A DNA stretch of 25,144 bases, from positions 1 to 25,144 of the forward strand of contig CAKRAT010000033.1 of the NCBI GenBank assembly GCA_934295165.1, given 5' to 3'. The translations under genes and the position numbers were made by a program. Shown here in pieces: positions 7,639-14,002 of this stretch (positions are counted from its first letter, which is position 1; each line of letters begins with the position of its first letter). Source of the stretch: an uncultured Dorea sp. (GTDB taxonomy: Bacteria; Bacillota; Clostridia; Lachnospirales; Lachnospiraceae). Below the pieces are notes generated by a model. That model saw only the letters and a program-made list of their open reading frames with translations. It had not been told where the DNA came from and searched no databases.

Positions 7639-7648
7639 AAATAGGAGG
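7629..7648 (+). promoter_or_regulatory. Hairpin masking the spoIIIAC ribosome binding site
   Basis: CCTCCT (7629-7634), inside the final codons of spoIIIAB, is exactly complementary to the AGGAGG (7643-7648) of spoIIIAC, with eight bases between. A ribosome finishing spoIIIAB would open the hairpin, so spoIIIAC translation may depend on spoIIIAB translation. Confidence 0.5.
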
Positions 7649-7654
7649 CAGTAT

Positions 7655-7849
7655 ATGAGCGTGAATCTGATATTTAAAATTGCGGCGGTAGGGATTCTTG
7701 TATCCATACTTTGCCAGGTGTTAAAACACAGCGGAAGGGAAGAACAGGCATTCCTGACCAGTCTGGCGGGACTTTTACTGGTATTATTCTGGATTGTGCC
7801 GTATATCTATGATCTGTTTGAATCCATACAGGATCTGTTTTCGCTATAA
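7655..7849 (+). CDS. spoIIIAC: Stage III sporulation protein AC
   Basis: The 64-residue protein has two membrane helices (roughly residues 6-22 and 34-54) joined by the short polar loop CQVLKHSGREEQAF, as in all SpoIIIAC proteins, which are 60-68 residues long. It is an integral membrane subunit of the SpoIIIA complex in the mother-cell membrane that surrounds the forespore. AGGAGG lies six bases before the ATG, within a possible hairpin with the end of spoIIIAB. Confidence 0.93.
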   Translation: MSVNLIFKIAAVGILVSILCQVLKHSGREEQAFLTSLAGLLLVLFWIVPYIYDLFESIQDLFSL

Positions 7850-7905
7850 AATGTGAGGAGCTATGTTGGGATGAATATGCTACATGAGGATGGGAGGCAG
7901 AACAT

Positions 7906-8292
7906 ATGAGTATGTTGCAGATTGGAGTGCTGGGAGTGGCAGGAGTTCTGATGGCACTTCAGTTCAAAAGCGGCAAATCGGAATATGGCATCTATATCAG
8001 TGTTATTCTGGGTATGCTGATCTTTGCATCTCTGCTTGGAAAGATCAGTCTGATCAAAGATGTACTGAATGAGGTCAGTGATGTAGCAGGGATTAACAGT
8101 GAGTATTTCAAAACATTGTGGAAGATTCTGGGAATCACATATGCGGCTGAATTTTCGTCGGCAATCTGTAAAGATGCGGGATATCAGACGATTGCATTAC
8201 AGATTGAAGTCTTTGCCAAGATTACGATTCTGGTCTTAAGTCTTCCGGTTTTAAGTGCACTTTTGCAGACGATACGGGGATTTCTGGTATGA
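7906..8292 (+). CDS. spoIIIAD: Stage III sporulation protein AD
   Basis: SpoIIIAD is a small integral membrane protein of the SpoIIIA channel complex, partly similar to SpoIIIAC. The 128-residue product has membrane segments near residues 2-20, 28-46 and 105-125. Between them lies the conserved SLIKDVLNEVSDVAGINSEYFKTLWKILGITYAAEFSSAICKDAG stretch. GGGAGG (7892-7897) is eight bases before ATG 7906; another in-frame ATG at 7912 is possible. A 56-base gap separates it from spoIIIAC, the widest gap but one inside the operon. Its stop overlaps the spoIIIAE start. Confidence 0.94.
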   Translation: MSMLQIGVLGVAGVLMALQFKSGKSEYGIYISVILGMLIFASLLGKISLIKDVLNEVSDVAGINSEYFKTLWKILGITYAAEFSSAICKDAGYQTIALQIEVFAKITILVLSLPVLSALLQTIRGFLV

Positions 8293-9638
8293 GATATGAT
8301 GCATGGAGTAAGAAATCGAATGGGAAACATAATGACAGTTGTAATCTGAAATTTGAAAAGGGATGTGAGAAACTGGCGGGTATTCTAACTTGTTGTGTTT
8401 TGTTTTTTTTAATATTACTTTTGTTAAAGGACAATGTATGGATTACATATTGTTATGCAGATGAATTATCTGAGGACGGTTTAAATAGCAGTATTTTAAA
8501 TAATAATGGTTTGAATCACAAAAATGATACAAAAGAAGATAATACAAAAGAAAATACTACAGAAGATGCAGAGTGGGAACAACAGAAAATAAAAGAAATC
8601 ATCCTCTCAGAAATTGAATACGGAGAAATTGATGATTCCTTACGCTCGCTATTTCCTGAAAAACGGATCGCATTTCAAGATTTAATATCAGAAATCTTAA
8701 CCGGAGATCTGAAGGCTTCTGCCAGACTCCTTGCTGAATTCTCCAGAGAACAGATGCTTTATCTGCTTCAGACAGGCAGGAAAAATCTGATACACATTTT
8801 GCTGATCGCAATGATCGTTGCATTTATGAATCAATTTGCAGGCACACTTCAGAACCGGCAGGTAGCCAGTGTCGGCTTCTATATGATTTACATGCTGCTG
8901 ACAGCTCTGACGGTTGCGGCATTCGATGTGGTCATTCAGTGGGTGGAATCCGGGATACGCAATATCACAGCTTTTATGGGAGTATTCTATCCAGTCTATT
9001 TTCTGGCGGTTGCAGTGGCGAAGGGAAGCGTGACCGGGGTGGCGTTTTACAATCTTGTCCTGTTCCTGATCTACGTGGTTGAGATCATAATCGGAAATAT
9101 CCTGCTGCCGATGGTACGGGTATACATGATCATCCGTATTCTGAATTTTCTGGGACCGGAAGATATGCTGGGAAAATTATCGGAATTCCTGGAACTGCTC
9201 ATTCGCTGGACACTGAAGACGGCACTTGCATGCGTCATCGGTGCGAACTTGATCCAGGGAATGATCAGTCCCGCAATTGATACGGTGAAGAGAAGTACCG
9301 TGCTGAAAGGTGCAGGGATAATTCCGGGAGTAGGTAATCTTCTGGGTGGAATGACGGAAGTAGCACTTGGAACGGCAGTGCTGGTAAAGAATGGAATTGG
9401 AATGGCAGGAGCAGTAATCTGTATCGCTCTGTGTGTGATACCGTTAGTTCAGACCGCGGGAACGGCTCTGCTTTATAAGCTTGCAGCTGCCGTAATCCAG
9501 CCGGTGTCGGATGAACGTGTTACAGGATGTGTAGAAGCGGTGGGAGAAGGATGTCAGATACTGATGCAGATTGTATTTACTGTGGGAGTATTATTCCTGT
9601 TGACGATCGCAATTGTGGCAGCGGTGACAAATATATGA
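8289..9638 (+). CDS. spoIIIAE: Stage III sporulation protein AE
   Basis: SpoIIIAE is the large multi-pass membrane subunit of the SpoIIIA-SpoIIQ channel. The 449-residue product has an N-terminal hydrophobic segment (about 29-47), then a low-complexity, Asn/Asp/Glu/Lys-rich stretch (about 59-98), then a region of many membrane helices. GGMTEVALGTAVLVKNGIGMAGAVI and PVSDERVTGCVEAVGEGCQILMQ near the end are typical of the family. The start overlaps the spoIIIAD stop (ATGA) with CGGGGA upstream. DNA coding for residues 30-100 is markedly AT-rich compared with its neighbours, which fits a poorly constrained extracytoplasmic linker. Confidence 0.94.
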   Translation: MRYDAWSKKSNGKHNDSCNLKFEKGCEKLAGILTCCVLFFLILLLLKDNVWITYCYADELSEDGLNSSILNNNGLNHKNDTKEDNTKENTTEDAEWEQQKIKEIILSEIEYGEIDDSLRSLFPEKRIAFQDLISEILTGDLKASARLLAEFSREQMLYLLQTGRKNLIHILLIAMIVAFMNQFAGTLQNRQVASVGFYMIYMLLTALTVAAFDVVIQWVESGIRNITAFMGVFYPVYFLAVAVAKGSVTGVAFYNLVLFLIYVVEIIIGNILLPMVRVYMIIRILNFLGPEDMLGKLSEFLELLIRWTLKTALACVIGANLIQGMISPAIDTVKRSTVLKGAGIIPGVGNLLGGMTEVALGTAVLVKNGIGMAGAVICIALCVIPLVQTAGTALLYKLAAAVIQPVSDERVTGCVEAVGEGCQILMQIVFTVGVLFLLTIAIVAAVTNI

Positions 9639-9657
9639 CCGGGAAGGAGCGGAACAG

Positions 9658-10050
9658 ATGGAGATAATCTATAACTGGATCTTAAAATTATCATTTTTTG
9701 CCGTGCTTGGAAGCGTGATCCTTCAGATGATACCGGATCATGGATTTCAAAAATATGTCCGTTTCGTTCTGGGACTGATTCTGGCGGCGGTGCTGGTTGT
9801 ACCGGTATTGGAATTGTTTGATAAGAGAACCGCATTTGAAGAGATTTATCATACCAGTGCGTATAAGATTCAGACCAGTGAACTGGAAGAAAAAAGTCGG
9901 AAAGTTCAGGAAGATATCCTCAACATAGATGGACAGAATGCAGAAAATCAGATGCAAAATCCAGACACAGATAAGAGCCCGGATGAAAATGCAAGTCAGA
10001 ACAGTAGAATCGAGGTGGAGCAGATTGAAATCGGTAAAGAATCTGAGTGA
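9658..10050 (+). CDS. spoIIIAF: Stage III sporulation protein AF (short form)
   Basis: SpoIIIAF is a channel subunit anchored by two membrane helices, here about residues 7-24 and 32-53 (YVRFVLGLILAAVLVVPVLELF is very typical). In Bacillus the protein is about 206 residues and its soluble part forms a ring-building-motif domain. This one has only 130 residues. After a charged helix it becomes Asn/Gln/Asp-rich (about 90-115) and ends with RIEVEQIEIGKESE, so most of the ring domain seems absent. There is no obvious frameshifted continuation; the following sequence is the start of spoIIIAG. The identification is good because of the N-terminus and position. Confidence 0.88.
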   Translation: MEIIYNWILKLSFFAVLGSVILQMIPDHGFQKYVRFVLGLILAAVLVVPVLELFDKRTAFEEIYHTSAYKIQTSELEEKSRKVQEDILNIDGQNAENQMQNPDTDKSPDENASQNSRIEVEQIEIGKESE

Positions 10051-10669
10051 ACAATTTTCAGAAAAACTTGGAAACTGGAAAAAGTTCTCGTTTAAAAATC
10101 TAAGAAAAGATCAGCTCCTGATCCTGCTCCTTACGGGAATCTTTCTGATGGTAATCGCAGTTCCGGCAGGAAAGACAAAGGAAAATACGTCGTCCACATC
10201 AGGCGGTAATACAGGGAAAATGGGAAGCGGGACATCCACTGGAACAGATGAGGAGGCATACATAACCTATCAGGAAGACCGCCTGAGCCGGACCTTGTCG
10301 CAGATTGAAGGAGCCGGAGAAGTAAAGGTAATGATTACACTGAAGTCCTCGGCAGAGAAGGTTCTGGATAAGGATACGGAATCCGGTCAGGAGACAGTGA
10401 CAGAAGAAGATAGCCAGGGAGGAACCAGACAGTCGTCAAAAGCATCAAAAAAAGAAAGTACAGTGTATGGAAATGACGGTGAAAGCAGCAGCCGGGGAAA
10501 TGGTTCCCCATATGTGAGTAAGGAACTAAGTCCTGAGATTGAAGGAGTGGTTGTGGTCGCAGACGGCGGCGGGAATGCAGTGGTGAAAGAAAATATCAGC
10601 AGTGTGGTTCAGGCATTATTTGATATCGGGCCGCATAAGATTAGAATAATGAAAAAGCAGATGAATTAA
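10025..10669 (+). CDS. spoIIIAG: Stage III sporulation protein AG
   Basis: SpoIIIAG forms a large ring in the intermembrane space that is part of the feeding-tube channel. From TTG 10025 the protein has 214 residues: a basic cytoplasmic start, the hallmark KDQLLILLLTGIFLMVIAVP membrane helix (28-47), a Gly/Ser/Thr linker, and a ring-building domain (TYQEDRLSRTLSQIEGAGEVKVMITL ... EIEGVVVVADGGG ... ALFDIGPHKIRIMK). Between its strands is a polar insertion (about 112-165), as known for SpoIIIAG. The frame is open from ATG 9929, but TTG 10025 has GAGGTGGAG at 10012-10020 and gives the expected length. It overlaps spoIIIAF by 26 bases. Confidence 0.92.
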   Translation: MKSVKNLSEQFSEKLGNWKKFSFKNLRKDQLLILLLTGIFLMVIAVPAGKTKENTSSTSGGNTGKMGSGTSTGTDEEAYITYQEDRLSRTLSQIEGAGEVKVMITLKSSAEKVLDKDTESGQETVTEEDSQGGTRQSSKASKKESTVYGNDGESSSRGNGSPYVSKELSPEIEGVVVVADGGGNAVVKENISSVVQALFDIGPHKIRIMKKQMN

Positions 10670-10701
10670 GAGCAGTGTAAAAAGGACAGGAGGGCATAAC
10701 A

Positions 10702-11367
10702 TTGAAAAAGATTGCAAAGAAGAATCAGATCGTGATCGCAACACTGGCAGTGATGATCGCAGCCGCAGGGTATATGAATTACTCGGGAAAAATATTTCCG
10801 AACAGGGCGAAGACCCAGGAAACCAATTCGGAACTTGCAAGCAAGGAACTGCTGGACATTTCCGATGAGGATACATCTGTTTCGTCCGGTGATATCAAAA
10901 GTCAGGATGGTGATACCGGCAGCAATACGGACAGTAATAGTGGAAGTACAGACGACGGAAGTGTAGACGGCACGCCGGGAGAAGCGGTTCTTACGAATGG
11001 ATCGGTAAGTTCGGTTGCGGCACAGGCAAAGGTGAGCAGAGAACAGGTCCGCTCTAAGAATAAAGAGACATTACAGAACATTATCGACAATAAAAATCTC
11101 AGTGATGCAGAGAAAGAAAAAGCCGTGAACCAGATGGTACAGATGACAGAGACTGCGGAAAAAGAAGTGGCAGCAGAGTCACTTCTGGCAGCGAAAGGAT
11201 TTAACGATTCTGTCGTAAGTATCACGGATGACCAGGCAGATGTGATCGTGGGAGCTTCGGAATTAAGTGATGCGAACCGGGCACAGATTGAAGACATCGT
11301 GACCAGAAAGACAGGTGTGGCAGCACAGAATATCGTGATCAATCCGATAAATGCGGATGCAAAGTAA
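10702..11367 (+). CDS. spoIIIAH: Stage III sporulation protein AH
   Basis: SpoIIIAH is the mother-cell partner of forespore SpoIIQ; the two interact across the intermembrane space. The 221-residue protein has one N-terminal membrane helix (about 9-26), an acidic Ser/Gly/Asp-rich linker (about 36-100), and a YscJ/FliF-like ring domain (about 108-221) with SREQVRSKNKETLQNIIDNKNLSDAEKEKAVNQMVQMTETAEKE and the closing TGVAAQNIVINPINADAK. It begins with TTG, preceded by AGGAGGG at 10688-10694. It closes the operon; no strong terminator follows. SpoIIQ is not in the window. Confidence 0.95.
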   Translation: MKKIAKKNQIVIATLAVMIAAAGYMNYSGKIFPNRAKTQETNSELASKELLDISDEDTSVSSGDIKSQDGDTGSNTDSNSGSTDDGSVDGTPGEAVLTNGSVSSVAAQAKVSREQVRSKNKETLQNIIDNKNLSDAEKEKAVNQMVQMTETAEKEVAAESLLAAKGFNDSVVSITDDQADVIVGASELSDANRAQIEDIVTRKTGVAAQNIVINPINADAK

Positions 11368-11395
11368 GTGCTGGCTGATACGAAGAAAAGCGTGA

Positions 11396-11443
11396 AAATA
11401 CAGGAAAAATGTATTTGAGCATTTCATAGACATATGTTATACT
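11396..11443 (+). promoter_or_regulatory. Promoter of prfC with an overlapping inverted repeat
   Basis: TTGAGC (11415-11420) and TATACT (11438-11443) are 17 bases apart, and TG at 11435-11436 makes an extended -10, so this is a convincing sigma-A promoter starting near 11450. A perfect 7-bp dyad, AAATACA (11396-11402) and TGTATTT (11410-11416), ends inside the -35 box. It could be a weak operator or chance. Confidence 0.7.
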
Positions 11444-11494
11444 GATTAATAGTGCCTATAAACGGATATACTATAAATTAGGAGTGTATAATAT

Positions 11495-13099
11495 ATGTCA
11501 CAGATTACGAATGAAGTAAAGAATCAGATAAAGAAAAGAAGAACATTTGCAATTATCTCACATCCCGATGCAGGTAAGACGACACTGACAGAGAAGTTCC
11601 TTCTCTACGGAGGTGCGATCAACCAGGCCGGTAGTGTTAAGGGAAAAGCAACTGCAAAGCATGCGGTTTCTGACTGGATGGAGATCGAGAAGGAAAGAGG
11701 TATCTCGGTTACTTCTTCTGTGCTGCAGTTTAATTATGACGGATACTGTATCAATATCCTGGATACACCGGGACATCAGGATTTCTCGGAGGATACTTAC
11801 CGTACCCTGATGGCAGCGGATTCAGCGGTCATGGTCATCGACGCATCTAAAGGTGTCGAGGCGCAGACAAGAAAGCTGTTCAAAGTATGTACGATGCGCC
11901 ACATCCCGATCTTCACATTCATCAATAAGATGGACCGTGAAGCAATGGATACGTTTGAACTTCTGGATGATATTGAAAATGAACTTGGAATCGCCACATG
12001 TCCGATCAACTGGCCAATCGGTTCCGGCAAAGAGTTCAGAGGTGTATATGACAGAGCAAGCAAAAAGGTAGAAATCTTCTCTGATACGAAAAAAGGAACG
12101 ACACAGGGAGAAGTAAAGAAAGTAGACATCAATGATCCGGAGATCTCATGGCTGATCACGGATGACCAGAGAGTGCAGCTGGAAGAAGAAATCGAACTTC
12201 AGGACGGTGCCGGAGCAGAATTCGACCAGGAGCTGGTAAGCAAAGGAGAACTTTCACCGGTCTTCTTTGGTTCTGCTCTTACGAACTTTGGTGTGGAGAC
12301 ATTCCTTCAGCATTTCCTTCAGATGACGACATCACCGCTTCCGAGAACATCCGATAAGGGACCGATCGATCCGATGGAAGAAGGAGATTTCTCGGCATTC
12401 GTATTCAAGATCCAGGCAAATATGAACAAAGCGCACCGTGACAGAATCGCATTCATGCGTATCTGTTCCGGAGAATTCGAAGCCGGCATGGATGTATATC
12501 ATATGCAGGGCGGTAAGAAAGTACGTCTTTCCCAGCCGCAGCAGATGATGGCAAGCGAGCGTAAGATGATCAGCAAGGCTTATGGCGGAGATATCATCGG
12601 TGTATTCGATCCGGGAATCTTCTCAATCGGTGATACACTGACGACCGCACAGGACAGATTCACATATGAAGGAATCCCGACATTTGCACCGGAGCATTTT
12701 GCACGTGTGCGTCAGGTCGATACGATGAAGAGAAAACAGTTCATCAAGGGAATCAACCAGATTGCCCAGGAAGGTGCGATCCAGATATTCCAGGAGTACA
12801 ATACCGGTATGGAGGAGATTATCGTCGGTGTTGTCGGTGTACTTCAGTTTGATGTATTAAAATACCGTCTGGAGAACGAATATAACGTAGAGATCCGTCT
12901 GGAAAATCTGCCGTATGAATACATCCGCTGGATTGAAAATGAAGAAATTGATCTGGATAAACTGACCGGAACTTCAGATATGAAGAAGGTAAAAGACCTG
13001 AAGGGACGTCCGCTTCTGTTATTCGTCAACGAATGGAGCATCCGCATGACGGTCGACAGGAACGAAGGTCTGAAACTGACCGAGTTCGGCAGGTCATAA
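11495..13099 (+). CDS. prfC: Peptide chain release factor 3
   Basis: RF3 is the translational GTPase that recycles RF1/RF2 after peptide release. The 534-residue protein has G1 HPDAGKTT (23-30), the switch region ISVTSSVLQF (70-79), G3 DTPGH (90-94) and G4 NKMD (144-147). Domain II/III segments follow (FVFKIQANMNKAHRDRIAFMRICSGEF; EGAIQIFQEYNTGMEEIIVGVVGVLQFDVLKYRLENEYNV). These last features separate it from EF-G and tetracycline-resistance proteins, which are longer. AGGAG precedes the ATG by about ten bases. It is a single-gene unit between a good promoter and a terminator. Confidence 0.97.
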   Translation: MSQITNEVKNQIKKRRTFAIISHPDAGKTTLTEKFLLYGGAINQAGSVKGKATAKHAVSDWMEIEKERGISVTSSVLQFNYDGYCINILDTPGHQDFSEDTYRTLMAADSAVMVIDASKGVEAQTRKLFKVCTMRHIPIFTFINKMDREAMDTFELLDDIENELGIATCPINWPIGSGKEFRGVYDRASKKVEIFSDTKKGTTQGEVKKVDINDPEISWLITDDQRVQLEEEIELQDGAGAEFDQELVSKGELSPVFFGSALTNFGVETFLQHFLQMTTSPLPRTSDKGPIDPMEEGDFSAFVFKIQANMNKAHRDRIAFMRICSGEFEAGMDVYHMQGGKKVRLSQPQQMMASERKMISKAYGGDIIGVFDPGIFSIGDTLTTAQDRFTYEGIPTFAPEHFARVRQVDTMKRKQFIKGINQIAQEGAIQIFQEYNTGMEEIIVGVVGVLQFDVLKYRLENEYNVEIRLENLPYEYIRWIENEEIDLDKLTGTSDMKKVKDLKGRPLLLFVNEWSIRMTVDRNEGLKLTEFGRS

Positions 13100-13117
13100 A
13101 AATATAAGTAGAAATAA

Positions 13118-13142
13118 AACTCCCAGGGTGACTGGGGGTTTT
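13118..13142 (+). terminator. Rho-independent terminator after prfC
   Basis: AACTCCCAG (13118-13126) pairs with CTGGGGGTT (13132-13140) with one G-U, across a five-base loop, followed by T's. The T run is also used as the weak -35 of the next promoter. Confidence 0.85.
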
Positions 13143-13167
13143 CAAATGTATATAAGTTTGTTATAAT
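13139..13167 (+). promoter_or_regulatory. Promoter for the asp23-nusB-xseA operon
   Basis: A perfect TATAAT (13162-13167) is preceded by TGT (13159-13161) as an extended -10. TTTTCA (13139-13144), 17 bases upstream, is a modest -35. The start would be near 13174. Confidence 0.7.
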
Positions 13168-13206
13168 AAAAGACAGTGAAAAACCAGACGGGAGGTTTCT
13201 GAGAAT

Positions 13207-13590
13207 ATGAGTAAAGAAGAAAAGAATACGTATACAATAAAAACAGATGAAAACCTTGGAGAGATCAAGATCGCAGATGAAGTCGTAGCGATCATCGCAG
13301 GTCTTGCGGCAATGGAAGTTGAAGGCGTGGCTTCTATGGCAGGCAATGCAACAAGAGAACTGATCAGCAAGCTTGGAATGAAGTCTTTATCCAAAGGTGT
13401 AAAAGTAGATGTACTGGATGGAATCGTTACTGTATCACTGGCATTGAATCTGAACTATGGATACAGCATCAAAAACATTACTTCTAAAGTGCAGGAAAAG
13501 GTAAAAACTGCAATCGAGAATATGACAGGACTTGAGGTGGCAGATGTGAACATCCGCATTGCCGGAGTCGAGATACCGGAGGAAGCATAA
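13207..13590 (+). CDS. Asp23/Gls24 family (YloU-like) envelope stress protein
   Basis: The 127-residue protein matches the DUF322/Asp23 family: LGEIKIADEVVAIIAGLAAMEVEGVASMAG at residues 18-47, then KGVKVDVLDGIVTVSLALNLNYGYSIKNITSKVQEKVKTAIENMTGLEVADVNIRIAGVEI. Staphylococcal Asp23 is a membrane-associated alkaline-shock protein; the clostridial members just before nusB have no settled role. It has no signal peptide or membrane helix, so it is presumably cytoplasmic or attached to the membrane through a partner. GGGAGG lies 11 bases before the ATG. Its stop directly abuts the nusB start, so it is translated with a transcription factor gene. Confidence 0.92.
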   Translation: MSKEEKNTYTIKTDENLGEIKIADEVVAIIAGLAAMEVEGVASMAGNATRELISKLGMKSLSKGVKVDVLDGIVTVSLALNLNYGYSIKNITSKVQEKVKTAIENMTGLEVADVNIRIAGVEIPEEA

Positions 13591-13989
13591 GTGAAGAGAA
13601 CAGAGCAGAGAGAACATATCTTTAAGTTAATATTCGGTGCTGATTTTAATGAAGAAGCAGAACACGGAACACAGGCAGAACTGTATTTTGAACAGATCGA
13701 AGGTGCTTCAGAGAAAGATATGCAGTATATCAGTGAAAAAGCGCAGAAAGTAGTAGAGAAGATTGACGAGATTGATGCAATGATCAATGAGCATACGACA
13801 GGATGGAAGACCAGACGTATGAACAAAGTAGATCTTACAATTTTAAGACTTGCAGTCTATGAGATGAAGTGGGACGAGGATGTTCCGACAGGTGTTGCAA
13901 TCAATGAAGCTGTCAATCTTGCAAAGAAATACAGCAGTGAAGACGGTGCATCATTTGTAAATGGAGTGCTGGCAAAGCTTGCAGATTAA
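13591..13989 (+). CDS. nusB: Transcription antitermination factor NusB
   Basis: NusB binds boxA RNA with NusE (S10) and helps RNA polymerase read through rRNA operons. The 132-residue all-helical protein starts with the typical REHIFKLIFGADF. Toward the end it has RMNKVDLTILRLAVYEMKWDEDVPTGVAINEAVNLAKKYSSEDGASFVNGVLAKLA, the strongest family signature. The start is GTG at 13591, immediately after the TAA of the Asp23-family gene, with GGAGG at 13578-13582. Length is normal. Confidence 0.97.
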   Translation: MKRTEQREHIFKLIFGADFNEEAEHGTQAELYFEQIEGASEKDMQYISEKAQKVVEKIDEIDAMINEHTTGWKTRRMNKVDLTILRLAVYEMKWDEDVPTGVAINEAVNLAKKYSSEDGASFVNGVLAKLAD

Positions 13990-14002
13990 TCAGAGGTAGA
14001 GA

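Noticed and set aside
7884..8072. Small + strand frame overlapping spoIIIAD
   Set aside because: It is out of frame with a well-supported spoIIIAD and encodes nothing recognisable.
9929..10024. Upstream start for spoIIIAG at ATG 9929
   Set aside because: It would overlap spoIIIAF by 122 bases and add a basic stretch not expected in the family; TTG 10025 has a strong ribosome binding site.
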